From NCBI GenBank assembly GCA_003258735.1, contig QHME01000007.1, positions 1-64,000 on the forward strand: a DNA stretch of 64,000 bases. Direction: 5' to 3'. Made by a program: the position numbers and the translations under genes. The stretch is from Candidatus Melainabacteria bacterium. GTDB lineage: Bacteria > Cyanobacteriota > Vampirovibrionia > Gastranaerophilales > Gastranaerophilaceae. Positions 25,065-33,601 of this stretch are shown here, piece by piece. Below the pieces are notes generated by a model that was not told the DNA's origin, ran no database searches, and saw only the letters and a program-made list of their open reading frames with translations. How positions within the stretch are numbered: position 1 is the stretch's first letter; every line of letters begins with the position of its first letter.

Positions 25065-25289
25065 TTATTTTTCAAAAATGTTTTTTAATGCGATTACAGA
25101 TTCATAACTAGCACCGGCTTCAAGAATTTCTTCTGCACTAAGTCCAAACATCGTAATCAAATCACGTGCACTGTTGTTATCACCCTCATTTAGGTATTGT
25201 GCAACTTTTGCGACCGCATCACATCTTGTCATCTTAGTAATTTGGTCGTTTATTCCTTTTCTAAAAATTCTAGCCTTAGATTTACCCAT
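25065..25289 (-). CDS. Small hypothetical protein in nan cluster
   Basis: The 74-residue soluble protein (ATG at 25289; a TTG in frame at 25292 is ignored) is rich in helices: 'CDAVAKVAQYLNEGDNN' and 'DLITMFGLSAEEILEAGASYESV'. The latter looks like a small helical bundle of the sort found in phage and HTH-like adaptor proteins. I do not recognise the family. It is four bases after nanK and two bases before the UbiA start, so it is certainly co-translated. Confidence 0.6.
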   Translation of the reverse strand: MGKSKARIFRKGINDQITKMTRCDAVAKVAQYLNEGDNNSARDLITMFGLSAEEILEAGASYESVIALKNIFEK

Positions 25290-25293
25290 CAAT

Positions 25294-26166
25294 CTACACC
25301 CTGCCTAATGCCAACAACGCAGCACCAATCATGCCGGAATAATTGCCCGCTGTTGCTTTCACGACCTTTGTCGGTGTTGTTACAATTTCTTTATTAACAT
25401 TTTTTTCAACTTCATCAGTATCGACAAATTGAGCCATAGAACCTGATAATACAAAACAATCAGGGTCAAAAATATTTGCAAGTCCGATAATTCCATTTGT
25501 AATATCTTCCTGCCAACGATTAAAAACAGCTGTCATCTTTTCATCACCTGAATTTACACCATCAATAACATCATAAGTTGTCACATCTTTATTATTTAAC
25601 ATTTCTTCAGCAGTTTTCTTCAACCCATGACCAGATGCATAAGCCTCAAAGCAATCCCAAGAACCACAAGTACAAGGACGTCTTTTATCAGAATACATTT
25701 TAAAATGCATTTCGCCTGCGGCACCGTTTTTACCCTTGAATAATTTGTTATTTAGGATAATACCACCACCAACACCTGTTCCAAGTGTCAACATAATTGA
25801 ATCAGGGCAACCTTTTGATGCTCCAATTTCATGCTCGGCCCAAGCTGCACAATTTGCATCATTTTCAACAAATACAGGTTTTTCTGATAATGATAAAAAG
25901 TCCATTGTCGGATATTCTTTAGCAATATTCCCAGTTGAACCTAAAATTCCAGTGTTCTGATTATTAACAGCACCACAAGTTGAAAACGCAACGATATCAA
26001 CATCTTTTTCATACTTTTTGATTATTGATTTGAAAGTTTCTCGAATTTCATCAAAAGTGCTCGGTGTTGAATGTTTTTCAATTTCGGTTAAGAAATTTCC
26101 GTTTTCATCAAGAATGGCACAATATATTTTTGTACCACCAACATCTATTGCTAAAGCTTTTTTCAT
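25294..26166 (-). CDS. nanK: ROK-family sugar kinase, probable N-acetylmannosamine kinase
   Basis: The 290-residue protein has the ROK phosphate loop 'IDVGGTKIYCAILDENG' (residues 7-23), 'VENDANCAAWAEHEIG', catalytic 'GTGVGGGII' and the zinc motif 'CTCGSWDCFEAYASG' (C-x-C-G-x2-x-C). Members phosphorylate glucose, GlcNAc or ManNAc. The neighbouring nanE argues for ManNAc, giving ManNAc-6-P for epimerisation. The ATG overlaps the stop of the small gene before it (TAATG). A glucokinase role cannot be excluded. Confidence 0.85.
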   Translation of the reverse strand: MKKALAIDVGGTKIYCAILDENGNFLTEIEKHSTPSTFDEIRETFKSIIKKYEKDVDIVAFSTCGAVNNQNTGILGSTGNIAKEYPTMDFLSLSEKPVFVENDANCAAWAEHEIGASKGCPDSIMLTLGTGVGGGIILNNKLFKGKNGAAGEMHFKMYSDKRRPCTCGSWDCFEAYASGHGLKKTAEEMLNNKDVTTYDVIDGVNSGDEKMTAVFNRWQEDITNGIIGLANIFDPDCFVLSGSMAQFVDTDEVEKNVNKEIVTTPTKVVKATAGNYSGMIGAALLALGRV

Positions 26167-26390
26167 TATTTATTAACTCCTTTTTCAAAACTGTCTTGGG
26201 CTCCATCCATTGCTTGCCTGCAAAACTTGTACATTGAACGAACTTCACGCACAGTATATTCTCTGCCTAACAGTCTTACTTTTCTGTCATAATCAGGCAG
26301 TTTCTTTTGTTTTTCAGCTTGTTCCATTACTGCAAGCAAATTTTTTGCTCTATCTAATGGTGACAAAAATTTTATTGATGGTATTTTCAT
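26166..26390 (-). CDS. Small hypothetical protein between nanE and nanK
   Basis: The 74-residue basic soluble protein (MKIPSIKFLSPLDRAKN...) starts at the ATG at 26390, five bases after the nanE stop. The earlier TTG at 26414 lies within nanE. Features are a helical segment 'AKNLLAVMEQAEKQKKLPDYD' (in part) and 'REYTVREVRSMYKFC'. It is not recognised. Tight overlap on both sides (TAATG with nanK) says it is a genuine operon member. Confidence 0.6.
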   Translation of the reverse strand: MKIPSIKFLSPLDRAKNLLAVMEQAEKQKKLPDYDRKVRLLGREYTVREVRSMYKFCRQAMDGAQDSFEKGVNK

Positions 26391-26394
26391 TAGT

Positions 26395-27087
26395 CTATTT
26401 ATTCCTAAATACAAATCTTTTAGTGATTAATTGTGGTCTTGTGATAGCGGAACCTATAACAACACAGTGTGCACCAAGCTCAAAAGCTTTATTAACTTGT
26501 TCAGGCTCCCAAATTCTACCTTCCAAAACCACAGGCATTTTTGTTGTCTCAACAAGTTGTTTCAATAACTCGAAATCAGGTTCTTTAGAAGGTGAATTGA
26601 CAGACTCTAAAGTATAACCGGCAAGGGTTGTAGACAAAATATCTGCACCAGCTTCTTTTGCCTTGATACCTTCTTCAAGTGTTGAAATATCCGCCATTGC
26701 AATTCTATTATTAATATGAATATACTTGAATAAATCTGCAAGTTTTTCTCCATTTGGTCTCGGACGCTGTGTTGCATCCGTTGCAATAATGTCTGCACCT
26801 GCTTGCACAAGGTCAATCACATCTTTTACTGTCGGTGTAATATAAACTATTTCCTTGTAATTCTTTGGTATCACGTTTGGCTTAGTCAACCCAATTACCG
26901 GCAAAGTAAAAAGGGTTTTTGCGATTTTGACGTCTCTAACCCCTGCCACGCGCAAAGCACCTGCACCACCGTTGACAACAGATTTCATCATGGCTGTCAT
27001 ACAGCTTTCTGCATACAATGGTTCTGATGGCATAGCCTGAACTGAAACGACAACAATTCCCTTAATTCTATCAATAACATTATTCAT
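26395..27087 (-). CDS. nanE: N-acetylmannosamine-6-phosphate 2-epimerase
   Basis: The 230-residue TIM-barrel protein matches NanE: 'GIVVVSVQAMPSEPLY', 'GGAGALRVAGV', 'IGLTKPN', 'ADIIATDATQRPRP', 'ADISTLEEGIKAKEAGADI' and 'VVLEGRIWEPEQV'. It converts ManNAc-6-P to GlcNAc-6-P in sialic-acid/ManNAc use. It leads a five-gene unit with nanK. No neuraminate lyase (nanA) or sialidase is in this window. Confidence 0.95.
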   Translation of the reverse strand: MNNVIDRIKGIVVVSVQAMPSEPLYAESCMTAMMKSVVNGGAGALRVAGVRDVKIAKTLFTLPVIGLTKPNVIPKNYKEIVYITPTVKDVIDLVQAGADIIATDATQRPRPNGEKLADLFKYIHINNRIAMADISTLEEGIKAKEAGADILSTTLAGYTLESVNSPSKEPDFELLKQLVETTKMPVVLEGRIWEPEQVNKAFELGAHCVVIGSAITRPQLITKRFVFRNK

Positions 27088-27099
27088 ACCTAAATTATA
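27088..27099 (-). promoter_or_regulatory. Leaderless promoter -10 (TATAAT) for nanE
   Basis: On the minus strand TATAAT (27094-27099) is followed by TTAGGT and the ATG at 27087. The AGG is too close to the ATG to be a normal ribosome site. Confidence 0.55.
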
Positions 27100-27137
27100 T
27101 ATTAAACATAAATAAATTTCTGTATTTGGGTGGAATT

Positions 27138-27461
27138 TTATTTTTGCGCTAAAGATTTTGTAATTTTGTATAAAACTGTGACAAGAAAATCGTTGTTCCT
27201 GATAGTTTCAATATTTTTATAGATTTCATCAAGCAAATTCTTTGGGGTATTTAGGTGTTCAAAATTGAACAAATCGTTGCATGAAATGTCAAATGCTTTT
27301 AATAATTTTTCTAAAGTGTTTGATTTGACAAAATTTTGCCCAGTTTCAATTTTGCTGAGTGACCTTTGCGAAATTTCGAGCTTTTCAGCTAATTCTTCTT
27401 GAGAAATATTCATCTGTTTTCTTAATTCGTATATTCTTTTCCCAAGTTGTTCTTTTATCAT
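27138..27461 (-). CDS. XRE-family HTH regulator
   Basis: The 107-residue protein has a classic Cro/C1 HTH: 'GKRIYELRKQMNISQEELAEKLEISQRSLSKIETGQNFVKSNTLEKLLKAF' (described in parts, residues 7-57), followed by a short helical tail. AGAAAGG seven bases upstream supports the ATG. It is divergent from the prepilin-like gene at 27604 (142-base gap), so it may control that promoter. A similar regulator at 44122 is also divergent from a prepilin-like gene, which strengthens the idea of a functional pairing. Confidence 0.88.
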   Translation of the reverse strand: MIKEQLGKRIYELRKQMNISQEELAEKLEISQRSLSKIETGQNFVKSNTLEKLLKAFDISCNDLFNFEHLNTPKNLLDEIYKNIETIRNNDFLVTVLYKITKSLAQK

Positions 27462-27603
27462 ATCTTGCCTTTCTGAATTATATTATTGTAAATAGATACT
27501 ACTTTTAAGGAACTACTAAGCGTAATTAATTTGACATTACGTTTAATAAGTGTTAGTTTAGACTTAATAAGCGTGTCGCATTTTTTCAGAAAGGTTTGAT
27601 GAT

Positions 27604-28365
27604 ATGATGAAATTTTGGAAAGACAGGGTGAACAAAGAAAAAAGCGGTTTTACCTTCTCTGAAGGTGCTACGCACTTTCTGAGTTCTGCTCGCCTTGGGT
27701 TTACTTTAGCTGAAACTTTAATCACCCTTGGAATAATCGGTGTAGTTGCGGCGATGACGATACCAAATCTAATAGCAACTCATCAGAAAAAACAAACAGT
27801 AGTAAAACTACAAAAAGCAATTTCTGTAATGAATCAAGCTTACAAACTTTCTTATGACGAGGTAGGCGAACCGTCAGTGACAGAAGCTTATAATATGGGG
27901 GCGAGTAAGTATTTTTCAACATATTGGGCTCCTTACATAAAATCTGCAATCCTTTGTGACACTTATGCAAAATGTCATTATAAATCACAACATCCTTGGT
28001 CATTACCATCAGGGCAACCTAGTGATACGAGTGTAGTTTATGATAATAATAGAACTACATTTTATACAGCAGATGGGTTTTTATATGTTATATTTACTGC
28101 TAGTGGTCCGTCAATAGATAAATTATCTGCAAATAATTCTGTTTATGTAGATATAAACGGAGCGGAAGGTCCTAATAAATATGGGCGAGATGTGTTTGTT
28201 CTTAATCGTGTTGAAAAAGATGGTGGAGGAATCCAACCTAGAGGCTTATCTTCATCAAATGAAGATATTAATAGAAGTTGCTCAAAAACTGGAGATGGTC
28301 TTGCATGTGCAGAGAAAATCCGCCGTGCTGGTTGGAAAATCGAAAATGATTACCCTTGGAAATAA
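27604..28365 (+). CDS. Type IV prepilin-like/pseudopilin protein A
   Basis: The 253-residue protein has a prepilin peptidase site at 'LGFTLAETLITLG' (cleavage after G32, Glu at +5) and the hydrophobic helix 'IIGVVAAMTIPNLI'. The leader is 32 residues, far longer than usual, and contains a second GFTFSE motif 17 residues upstream. The C-terminal domain has Cys pairs (CDTYAKC, CSKTGDGLAC) and ends 'CAEKIRRAGWKIENDYPWK' as in protein B at 30927. It should be exported and processed by PilD/ComC and assembled in or near a type IV filament. AGAAAGG is the ribosome site. Confidence 0.88.
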   Translation: MMKFWKDRVNKEKSGFTFSEGATHFLSSARLGFTLAETLITLGIIGVVAAMTIPNLIATHQKKQTVVKLQKAISVMNQAYKLSYDEVGEPSVTEAYNMGASKYFSTYWAPYIKSAILCDTYAKCHYKSQHPWSLPSGQPSDTSVVYDNNRTTFYTADGFLYVIFTASGPSIDKLSANNSVYVDINGAEGPNKYGRDVFVLNRVEKDGGGIQPRGLSSSNEDINRSCSKTGDGLACAEKIRRAGWKIENDYPWK

Positions 28366-28465
28366 TCATTGATATCTAACCTCATATTATGCTATAATTG
28401 TTTTATCATTGGCGCACCAGTATAAAAATTTGCCGACATACACGTATTTAGCGAGGAAAATATTA

Positions 28466-29797
28466 ATGAATAAAACTTTAGTGAAATATCCGTTTTTAAC
28501 AAAAGAGGTAGAAATTTACGAAAGAGATAATGGTCATAAAATTGTCTTGGCTCACAAAGAAGGCGATATGGTCAATGTATCATCTTGGGTCAAAACAGGT
28601 TCTATAAATGAAAATAATGACAATAACGGCATTTCACACTTCCTTGAACATTTAATGTTCAAAGGCACAAACACATACAAAGTTGGTGAATTTGACCGAA
28701 TGCTAGAGTCAAAAGGTGCAATCGTCAATGCTGCAACTTGGAAAGATTATACATTTTTCTATGTAACATTACCAAAAGGCATTGATAACAAGGATTTTGA
28801 CTTAGCGGTTGATTTGCATGCCGATATGATGATGAATCCTATTTTCCCAGCTGAAGAACTTGGTGCACCGTTTGATATAAACGACCACTCAGTGACAGAC
28901 AAACGCGAACGTCACGTTGTTATTGAAGAAATCAGAATGAGGAAAGACCAACCTTGGACAAAAGTTTACAATGTTTGCAACAAAAACATGTACACAAATC
29001 ACCCATATAAACGTGATGTAATCGGTACTCCTGAAATTATTTCGCAATTAACAAGGGAAGATATTGATAACTATTATCGAAAATACTATACTCCAAAGAA
29101 CGTTACAACGATTATCGTTGGAGATTTTGACCACGAACAAGTATTAAAAACTCTTTGCGAAAAATTCGATTTTCCAAACAGAACTCAAGGCGAGAATCAT
29201 GTAAATGCAATTGATTTGCCTGTATCTGAAACAAAATATGTGGAAACAAAAGCTAACGTAAACACATCATATTTGATGTTTGGTTGGCTCGGACCTTTGG
29301 CTAGAGAATTAAAAGCATCTATTTGTCTTGATTTAATCAGCATAATTTTTGGAGATGGCTCTAGTTCTCGTTTGCAACAAAATTTGGTAGAAAAATTGCC
29401 TGACAAAATCTTTAATATGATAGATTCTGAGCATTATCAATTTAAAGATGGCAACAATTTCTTTATTCAGGCAAACTTTAGACCTGATGCAAAAGACAAA
29501 GCGATTAAACTTGTAAAAGAAGAATTATCAAAACTTTTGACGGAAAGAATTACAGAAGAAGAACTTGCAAAAGCTAAAAAACGTACAAAATCGCGTTTTG
29601 CTTTTGCTGCAGAAACCGTATCTGAAATTGGCGAAACTATCGGTTATTATATGACAGTTTGCGATGACTTAAAATTAATAGAGGATTATTTGAGCGATTT
29701 AGACAGTATCACAATTGAGGATTTGGAAGAAACTATTCGCAAATATTTATCAATTGACAATGCTGTTATTTCTGTTCTAGTTCCAGACGAGGCATAA
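28466..29797 (+). CDS. M16-family zinc metallopeptidase
   Basis: The 443-residue protein (ATG at 28466 with GAGG upstream; the frame extends to a TTG at 28409) carries the inverted zinc motif HFLEH near residue 55, followed about 75 residues later by 'VVIEEIRM' with the third ligand Glu. The 'YYTPKNVTTIIVGDFD' linker and the second M16 domain follow. It is of the mitochondrial-processing-peptidase/PqqL class of processing or peptide-degrading enzymes. The udg gene starts 3 bases after its stop. Confidence 0.92.
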   Translation: MNKTLVKYPFLTKEVEIYERDNGHKIVLAHKEGDMVNVSSWVKTGSINENNDNNGISHFLEHLMFKGTNTYKVGEFDRMLESKGAIVNAATWKDYTFFYVTLPKGIDNKDFDLAVDLHADMMMNPIFPAEELGAPFDINDHSVTDKRERHVVIEEIRMRKDQPWTKVYNVCNKNMYTNHPYKRDVIGTPEIISQLTREDIDNYYRKYYTPKNVTTIIVGDFDHEQVLKTLCEKFDFPNRTQGENHVNAIDLPVSETKYVETKANVNTSYLMFGWLGPLARELKASICLDLISIIFGDGSSSRLQQNLVEKLPDKIFNMIDSEHYQFKDGNNFFIQANFRPDAKDKAIKLVKEELSKLLTERITEEELAKAKKRTKSRFAFAAETVSEIGETIGYYMTVCDDLKLIEDYLSDLDSITIEDLEETIRKYLSIDNAVISVLVPDEA

Positions 29798-29800
29798 CTA

Positions 29801-30394
29801 ATGACAACCGAATTTGATGAAAAACTTGAAGAAGTTAGACTAAAATGTTTGCACTGTAACAAATGTTCCCTGTGCCAAACTCGGACAAATTCGGTATTTT
29901 CAGCAGGTGTTCCAAATTCTAAATTAATGCTCATCGGTGAAGCTCCAGGGTATTATGAAGATATGAAAGGTGAACCTTTTGTAGGGAAAGCCGGACAGCT
30001 TTTAGATAAAATATTGGGTTGTGTCGGATTTTCAAGAAAAGAAAATATCTATATTTGTAATACCCTAAAATGCCGTCCACCTGAAAATCGGGACCCTCTA
30101 CCGGAAGAAAAAGCCGCTTGTTGGGAATATTTAAATGCTCAAATTGAAACCCTAAAACCACGCATAATTTTGCTTTGTGGAAGAGTTGCGGTGCAATCTT
30201 TTATTGACACAAAACTTGGAATTACAAAACTTCGCGGAAAATGGTTTGAAGGACCTAATTTTAGCAAAATGATGCCAATTTTTCACCCATCGTATTTATT
30301 GAGAAATGACAGCCGAGAAAAAGGTTCACCAAAATGGCTTATGTGGCAAGATATAAAAGAAGTCCGCAGAGTCTACGACCAAATGCAGGGATAA
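29801..30394 (+). CDS. Uracil-DNA glycosylase, family 4 (4Fe-4S)
   Basis: The 197-residue protein shows 'CNKCSLCQTRTNSVF' Cys ligands at the N-terminus, motif 1 'IGEAPGYYEDMKGEPFVGKA' (about residue 48), cluster cysteines in 'ICNTLKC' and 'KAACWEYL', and motif 3 'FHPSYLLRN'. This is a complete family 4 UDG that removes uracil from DNA. Length is normal. It is coupled to the M16 gene. Confidence 0.94.
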   Translation: MTTEFDEKLEEVRLKCLHCNKCSLCQTRTNSVFSAGVPNSKLMLIGEAPGYYEDMKGEPFVGKAGQLLDKILGCVGFSRKENIYICNTLKCRPPENRDPLPEEKAACWEYLNAQIETLKPRIILLCGRVAVQSFIDTKLGITKLRGKWFEGPNFSKMMPIFHPSYLLRNDSREKGSPKWLMWQDIKEVRRVYDQMQG

Positions 30395-30400
30395 TGGCGC

Positions 30401-30484
30401 GGTATTTTTAATAATTCCAGAATGACAATATTTTTTACTATTTCTTTTTCCAATTTTAGGCATGCCATGCTCGTTAAAAATACC
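30401..30484. repeat. Intergenic palindrome with GGTATTTTTAA ends
   Basis: GGTATTTTTAA at 30401 faces TTAAAAATACC ending at 30484, enclosing a TTCCAGAATGAC piece related to family A and an inner GGCATGCC palindrome. It lies 3' of udg and may be a transposed small element. Confidence 0.55.
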
Positions 30485-30660
30485 AACACATTGCTATATA
30501 TTAAGTTTTATTAAGATGAATTATCATGCAAAACGCAGACTGGGCAAGGGTTTAAAAAATTAGTATATATTTTATAGATAAAAAATAGCACTTTTTATAT
30601 ACTCAAATTTTTTATATATATGTAAGCAATGAGCGACTAGATTAGCAAAAAGGAGAATAT

Positions 30661-30849
30661 ATGGCGAGAGTATTAATTTCAATGCCCGAAGAATTTTTGA
30701 ACAGAATTGACCAAGTTGCAGATGGTGAAAATCGTTCTAGAAGTGAATTAATTCGTGAGGCATTAAGAACCTACATTTACAAACAAAAAATCAAAGAATC
30801 TACAGGCGCATTGCAAAATGCTAATCTGTTGGAATCATTGTTGAGTTAA
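30661..30849 (+). CDS. CopG/RHH-family small DNA-binding protein
   Basis: The 62-residue protein has the ribbon-helix-helix pattern 'RVLISMPEEFLNRIDQVADG' then 'SRSELIREALRTYI'. A good ribosome site (AAAAGGAG, 8 bases) precedes the ATG. RHH proteins of this size are often antitoxins, but no toxin gene is adjacent on this strand, so an autonomous regulator is more likely. A terminator follows at 30893. Confidence 0.85.
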   Translation: MARVLISMPEEFLNRIDQVADGENRSRSELIREALRTYIYKQKIKESTGALQNANLLESLLS

Positions 30850-30892
30850 TCAGCGGTAAGGAAAAAGGCGAAAAGATTTGGGATAAACAATT

Positions 30893-30919
30893 GCAGCCCT
30901 CGTTTGAGAGCTGCTTTTT
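30893..30919. terminator. Intrinsic terminator after RHH gene
   Basis: GCAGCCCTC faces GAGAGCTGC with one mismatch, loop GTTT, followed by TTTTTG. It also faces the end of the convergent prepilin-like gene. Confidence 0.75.
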
Positions 30920-30926
30920 GTTGTAA

Positions 30927-31691
30927 TTATTTCCAAGGATAACTTTTATCAATTCGCCAACCTGCACGTTTTATTTTTTCAGCACAACATTCTCCGGTAC
31001 CGGATTTTGAGCAATTTCTATCAACTTGTGCATTCGTAAATGAAGAATATGCAGGCACTACTACTCCGCCTTTTTCACCATCAATTTTTCGTTCTAACAT
31101 AAAAATATCTTTCCCCATAGTGTTTGGTTTAGCTGTACCATTTATGTCTACATAAACAGAATTTACCGTAACTGTAGAATCGTCGCTGCCACCAGTATAT
31201 GTCACAACAATATAGAAAAAGCCATCCATAGATGTAAAAGCGACTCTGGCATCACTTGTATGTACAGCAAGTCCATAAGGCGAGCCATTTGTCATTTTCC
31301 ATTGCGGATATGCGCCATAGCCACACCCTTCAACACTACAAAGTGACTGTACTTTTATATATGGTGCCCAAAATTTGTCAAAATAATTTTGAGCACCCAA
31401 CGTACGTGCTTCTTCTGCCGTAACTTCACCAACATCATCATAAGCTAAACGATAAGCCTGATTCATAACAGAAATAGCCTTTTGTAGTTTTACTACAGTT
31501 TGTTTTTTCTGATGAGTAGCTATTAAATTTGGTATTGTCATTGCCGCAACAACACCGATTATTCCAAGGGTAATTAATACCTCCGCTAATGTAAAACCAA
31601 ATTTCACTTTAGTTTGTTGCGAATTTACATTCGTAGCACCTTTTGATAGGATAAATCTTCGTTTTAAATTAGACCATCTTTTGTTATACAT
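30927..31691 (-). CDS. Type IV prepilin-like/pseudopilin protein B
   Basis: Start ATG at 31691 is chosen because AGAAAGG is seven bases upstream, exactly as at gene A; a longer frame to 31742 lacks a site. The 254-residue protein has the cleavage site 'FGFTLAEVLITLG' (G32) and shares with protein A about 45 residues of almost unbroken identity after the site ('THQKKQTVVKLQKAISVMNQ'). The C-terminal regions then diverge, except for the common end 'CAEKIKRAGWRIDKSYPWK'. Its leader has the degenerate 'RFILSKGATNV' element. Gene A is on the opposite strand 3 kb away, so these are diverged duplicates. Confidence 0.88.
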   Translation of the reverse strand: MYNKRWSNLKRRFILSKGATNVNSQQTKVKFGFTLAEVLITLGIIGVVAAMTIPNLIATHQKKQTVVKLQKAISVMNQAYRLAYDDVGEVTAEEARTLGAQNYFDKFWAPYIKVQSLCSVEGCGYGAYPQWKMTNGSPYGLAVHTSDARVAFTSMDGFFYIVVTYTGGSDDSTVTVNSVYVDINGTAKPNTMGKDIFMLERKIDGEKGGVVVPAYSSFTNAQVDRNCSKSGTGECCAEKIKRAGWRIDKSYPWK

Positions 31692-31815
31692 ATCAAACCT
31701 TTCTCTTATAGTTAAAACAAAATAAATTATAGTGCAAAGCATGATAATTATAGTTAATTAGCTATAATATGTCAACATCCTTGAGTTTGACTAAAAGAGA
31801 GATTAACATAAATAA

Positions 31816-32049
31816 ATGGACTATAAGTTTGAAAATATTAAAATAATTGATTTTATAAAAACTCTAACCGTTTGCAAAGGTACTTCACTAAGAAAACTGG
31901 TCGCAAAACTCGCAACACAAAAAGGAGCAAGCGACTGTTACTCCAATTTTTATGCAAAATTAAAAAAAGAAACTATCAAATTTTCCGAAATTGCAGACAT
32001 CGCAGATACTCTAGGTTATGAAATTATTTTTAAAGACAAAAACCTTTAA
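31816..32049 (+). CDS. Small HTH-like protein
   Basis: The 77-residue protein ends with 'YSNFYAKLKKETIKFSEIADIADTLGYEIIFK' (in parts), a pattern common in small XRE-like DNA-binding proteins of Firmicutes and gut bacteria ('SNKLKR..I..SEl.kIAd.LGyev'). An N-terminal helix precedes the HTH. It is divergent from prepilin-like gene B (124-base gap), the third case of an HTH protein beside such a gene. AGAGAG precedes the ATG. Confidence 0.6.
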   Translation: MDYKFENIKIIDFIKTLTVCKGTSLRKLVAKLATQKGASDCYSNFYAKLKKETIKFSEIADIADTLGYEIIFKDKNL

Positions 32050-32052
32050 TTC

Positions 32053-33597
32053 TTATTCTTTAGGAGCTTTGCGAATTATTCTACCACGTTCTTCTAATCT
32101 TTTTTGCTTGTAGCCGTAAAATGCATAAATCAATACACCAACCAACAACCAAATCAAGAAATATCCTGATGAAGTTTTTAATGTTTTCAAAGAGTATGCG
32201 ATTAATATTCCACAAATCAAGATTCCGAGTAGTGGAAACCAAGGACAGAACGGAACTTTAAATGGTCTGTGTCTATCAGGAGCAGTTTTTCGCAAAATCA
32301 AAACTGCCAAACAGATAATTACAAATGAAGTAAATGTCCCAAAGTTACACAATGCTGCAGAAATATTCAAATCCATAAACAATCCGCAAACAATTACGAC
32401 GATACCAGAAATCCAAGTCATAACATGCGGAGTTCTATATTTTTTGTGAATCAATCTCCAAGATTTTGGTAAAAATCTGTCACGACTGATTGCATATAAA
32501 ATTCTTGTTGTTCCCAACTGATAAATTAACAATACAGAAGTCAAAGCACATAACGCACCAACAGAAATCAAACCTGCAAACCAATTTTTGCCTACAAAAC
32601 TCATTGCATGTGCAATTGGAGCTTGAATATCGATTCTTTCAATAGGAACAATACCTGTCAAAACAAGAGCTACACATACATACAAAATTGTACAAATAAC
32701 AAGAGTTCCCAAAATCGCAACAGGCAAATCTCTTTGCGGATTTTCTGTTTCTTCTGCGGTTGTTGAAATCGCATCAAATCCAATATAAGCAAAGAATATC
32801 AAAAATGCACCCATGATAACACCTGATGGGTCTTGTGGGAAAAACGGAGTCCAGTGCTCAGGTTTTACATAAAATGCGCCAACTACAATGAATGACAAAA
32901 TCATGAACATATTAACACCGACCATGATACTTGCAACACGAGTTGATTCTTTTACACCTCTAATTAGCAACAATGTCAAAGCTAAAACGATAGCAACAGC
33001 AGGTAGATTCACCGCAAAAGGAATATGTCCGAACAAATACGGAACTTTGTCATGGATATCCCAGTTATTGTTATTACATAAAGTAACCATTGTTCGATAA
33101 TCATATCTTAACCACAAAGGGAAATTTACAATAAAATTAGGTAAATACTGTTTGAAACCTTTTAAAAATTGGATAAAATACCCTGTCCATGCACTTGCTA
33201 CAGTGATATTACCAATTGCGTATTCCAGCATCAAAATCCAACCAACCATCCATGCCATAAATTCGCCCATCGTAGCATAGGTATAAGTATACGCACTACC
33301 AGCCACAGGAATCATAGCTGCAATTTCGGAATAACAAAGCGCCGAAAATACACACGCAACAGCAGCCAAAACCATTGATATTACAATAGCCGGCCCTGCT
33401 CATGCACTTTCTGCACTACCAGTAATTGCAGTACCGATGATTGTAAAAATTCCGGTACCAACAACTGCTCCTATACCAATGATTATAAGGTCAAAAACAT
33501 TTAAAGTCTTTTTTAACTCTGAACGCTTACTTGTATTAAGCAAGTCGTCCATACTTTTCTTTTTAAATATATTTCGGCTAATCTGTTTTAAATCCAT
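32053..33597 (-). pseudogene. APC-family amino acid permease interrupted by one in-frame TGA
   Basis: Read through the TGA at 33400-33402, this is a 514-residue permease collinear with the intact paralogue just upstream (start MDLKQISRNIFKKKS; 'IGIGAVVGTGIFTIIG'; 'AGPAIVISMVLAAVAC'). The paralogue has 'SSVGAGPALVVSM' where this gene reads 'ESA-stop-AGPAIVISM', so a single GGA to TGA change is enough. A re-initiation at the ATG 33375 would give a 440-residue protein without the first helix, probably not functional. Whether this is a nonsense mutation, a sequencing error or read-through cannot be told. The first codon could also be the ATG at 33621 that overlaps the upstream gene. Confidence 0.75.
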
Positions 33598-33601
33598 AGT
33601 C

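Noticed and set aside
30661..30849. Toxin-antitoxin pair based on the RHH protein
   Set aside because: No toxin-like gene is adjacent; the neighbour beyond the terminator is a prepilin-like gene on the other strand.
33400..33402. TGA recoding (as glycine or tryptophan) in the whole genome
   Set aside because: Other genes in the window end naturally in TGA: the SDR gene at 5780, the phosphatase-like gene at 12217, the membrane protein ending at 51256, and the gene ending at 56428 whose stop overlaps the next start as ATGA. A global recoding would fuse or extend these.
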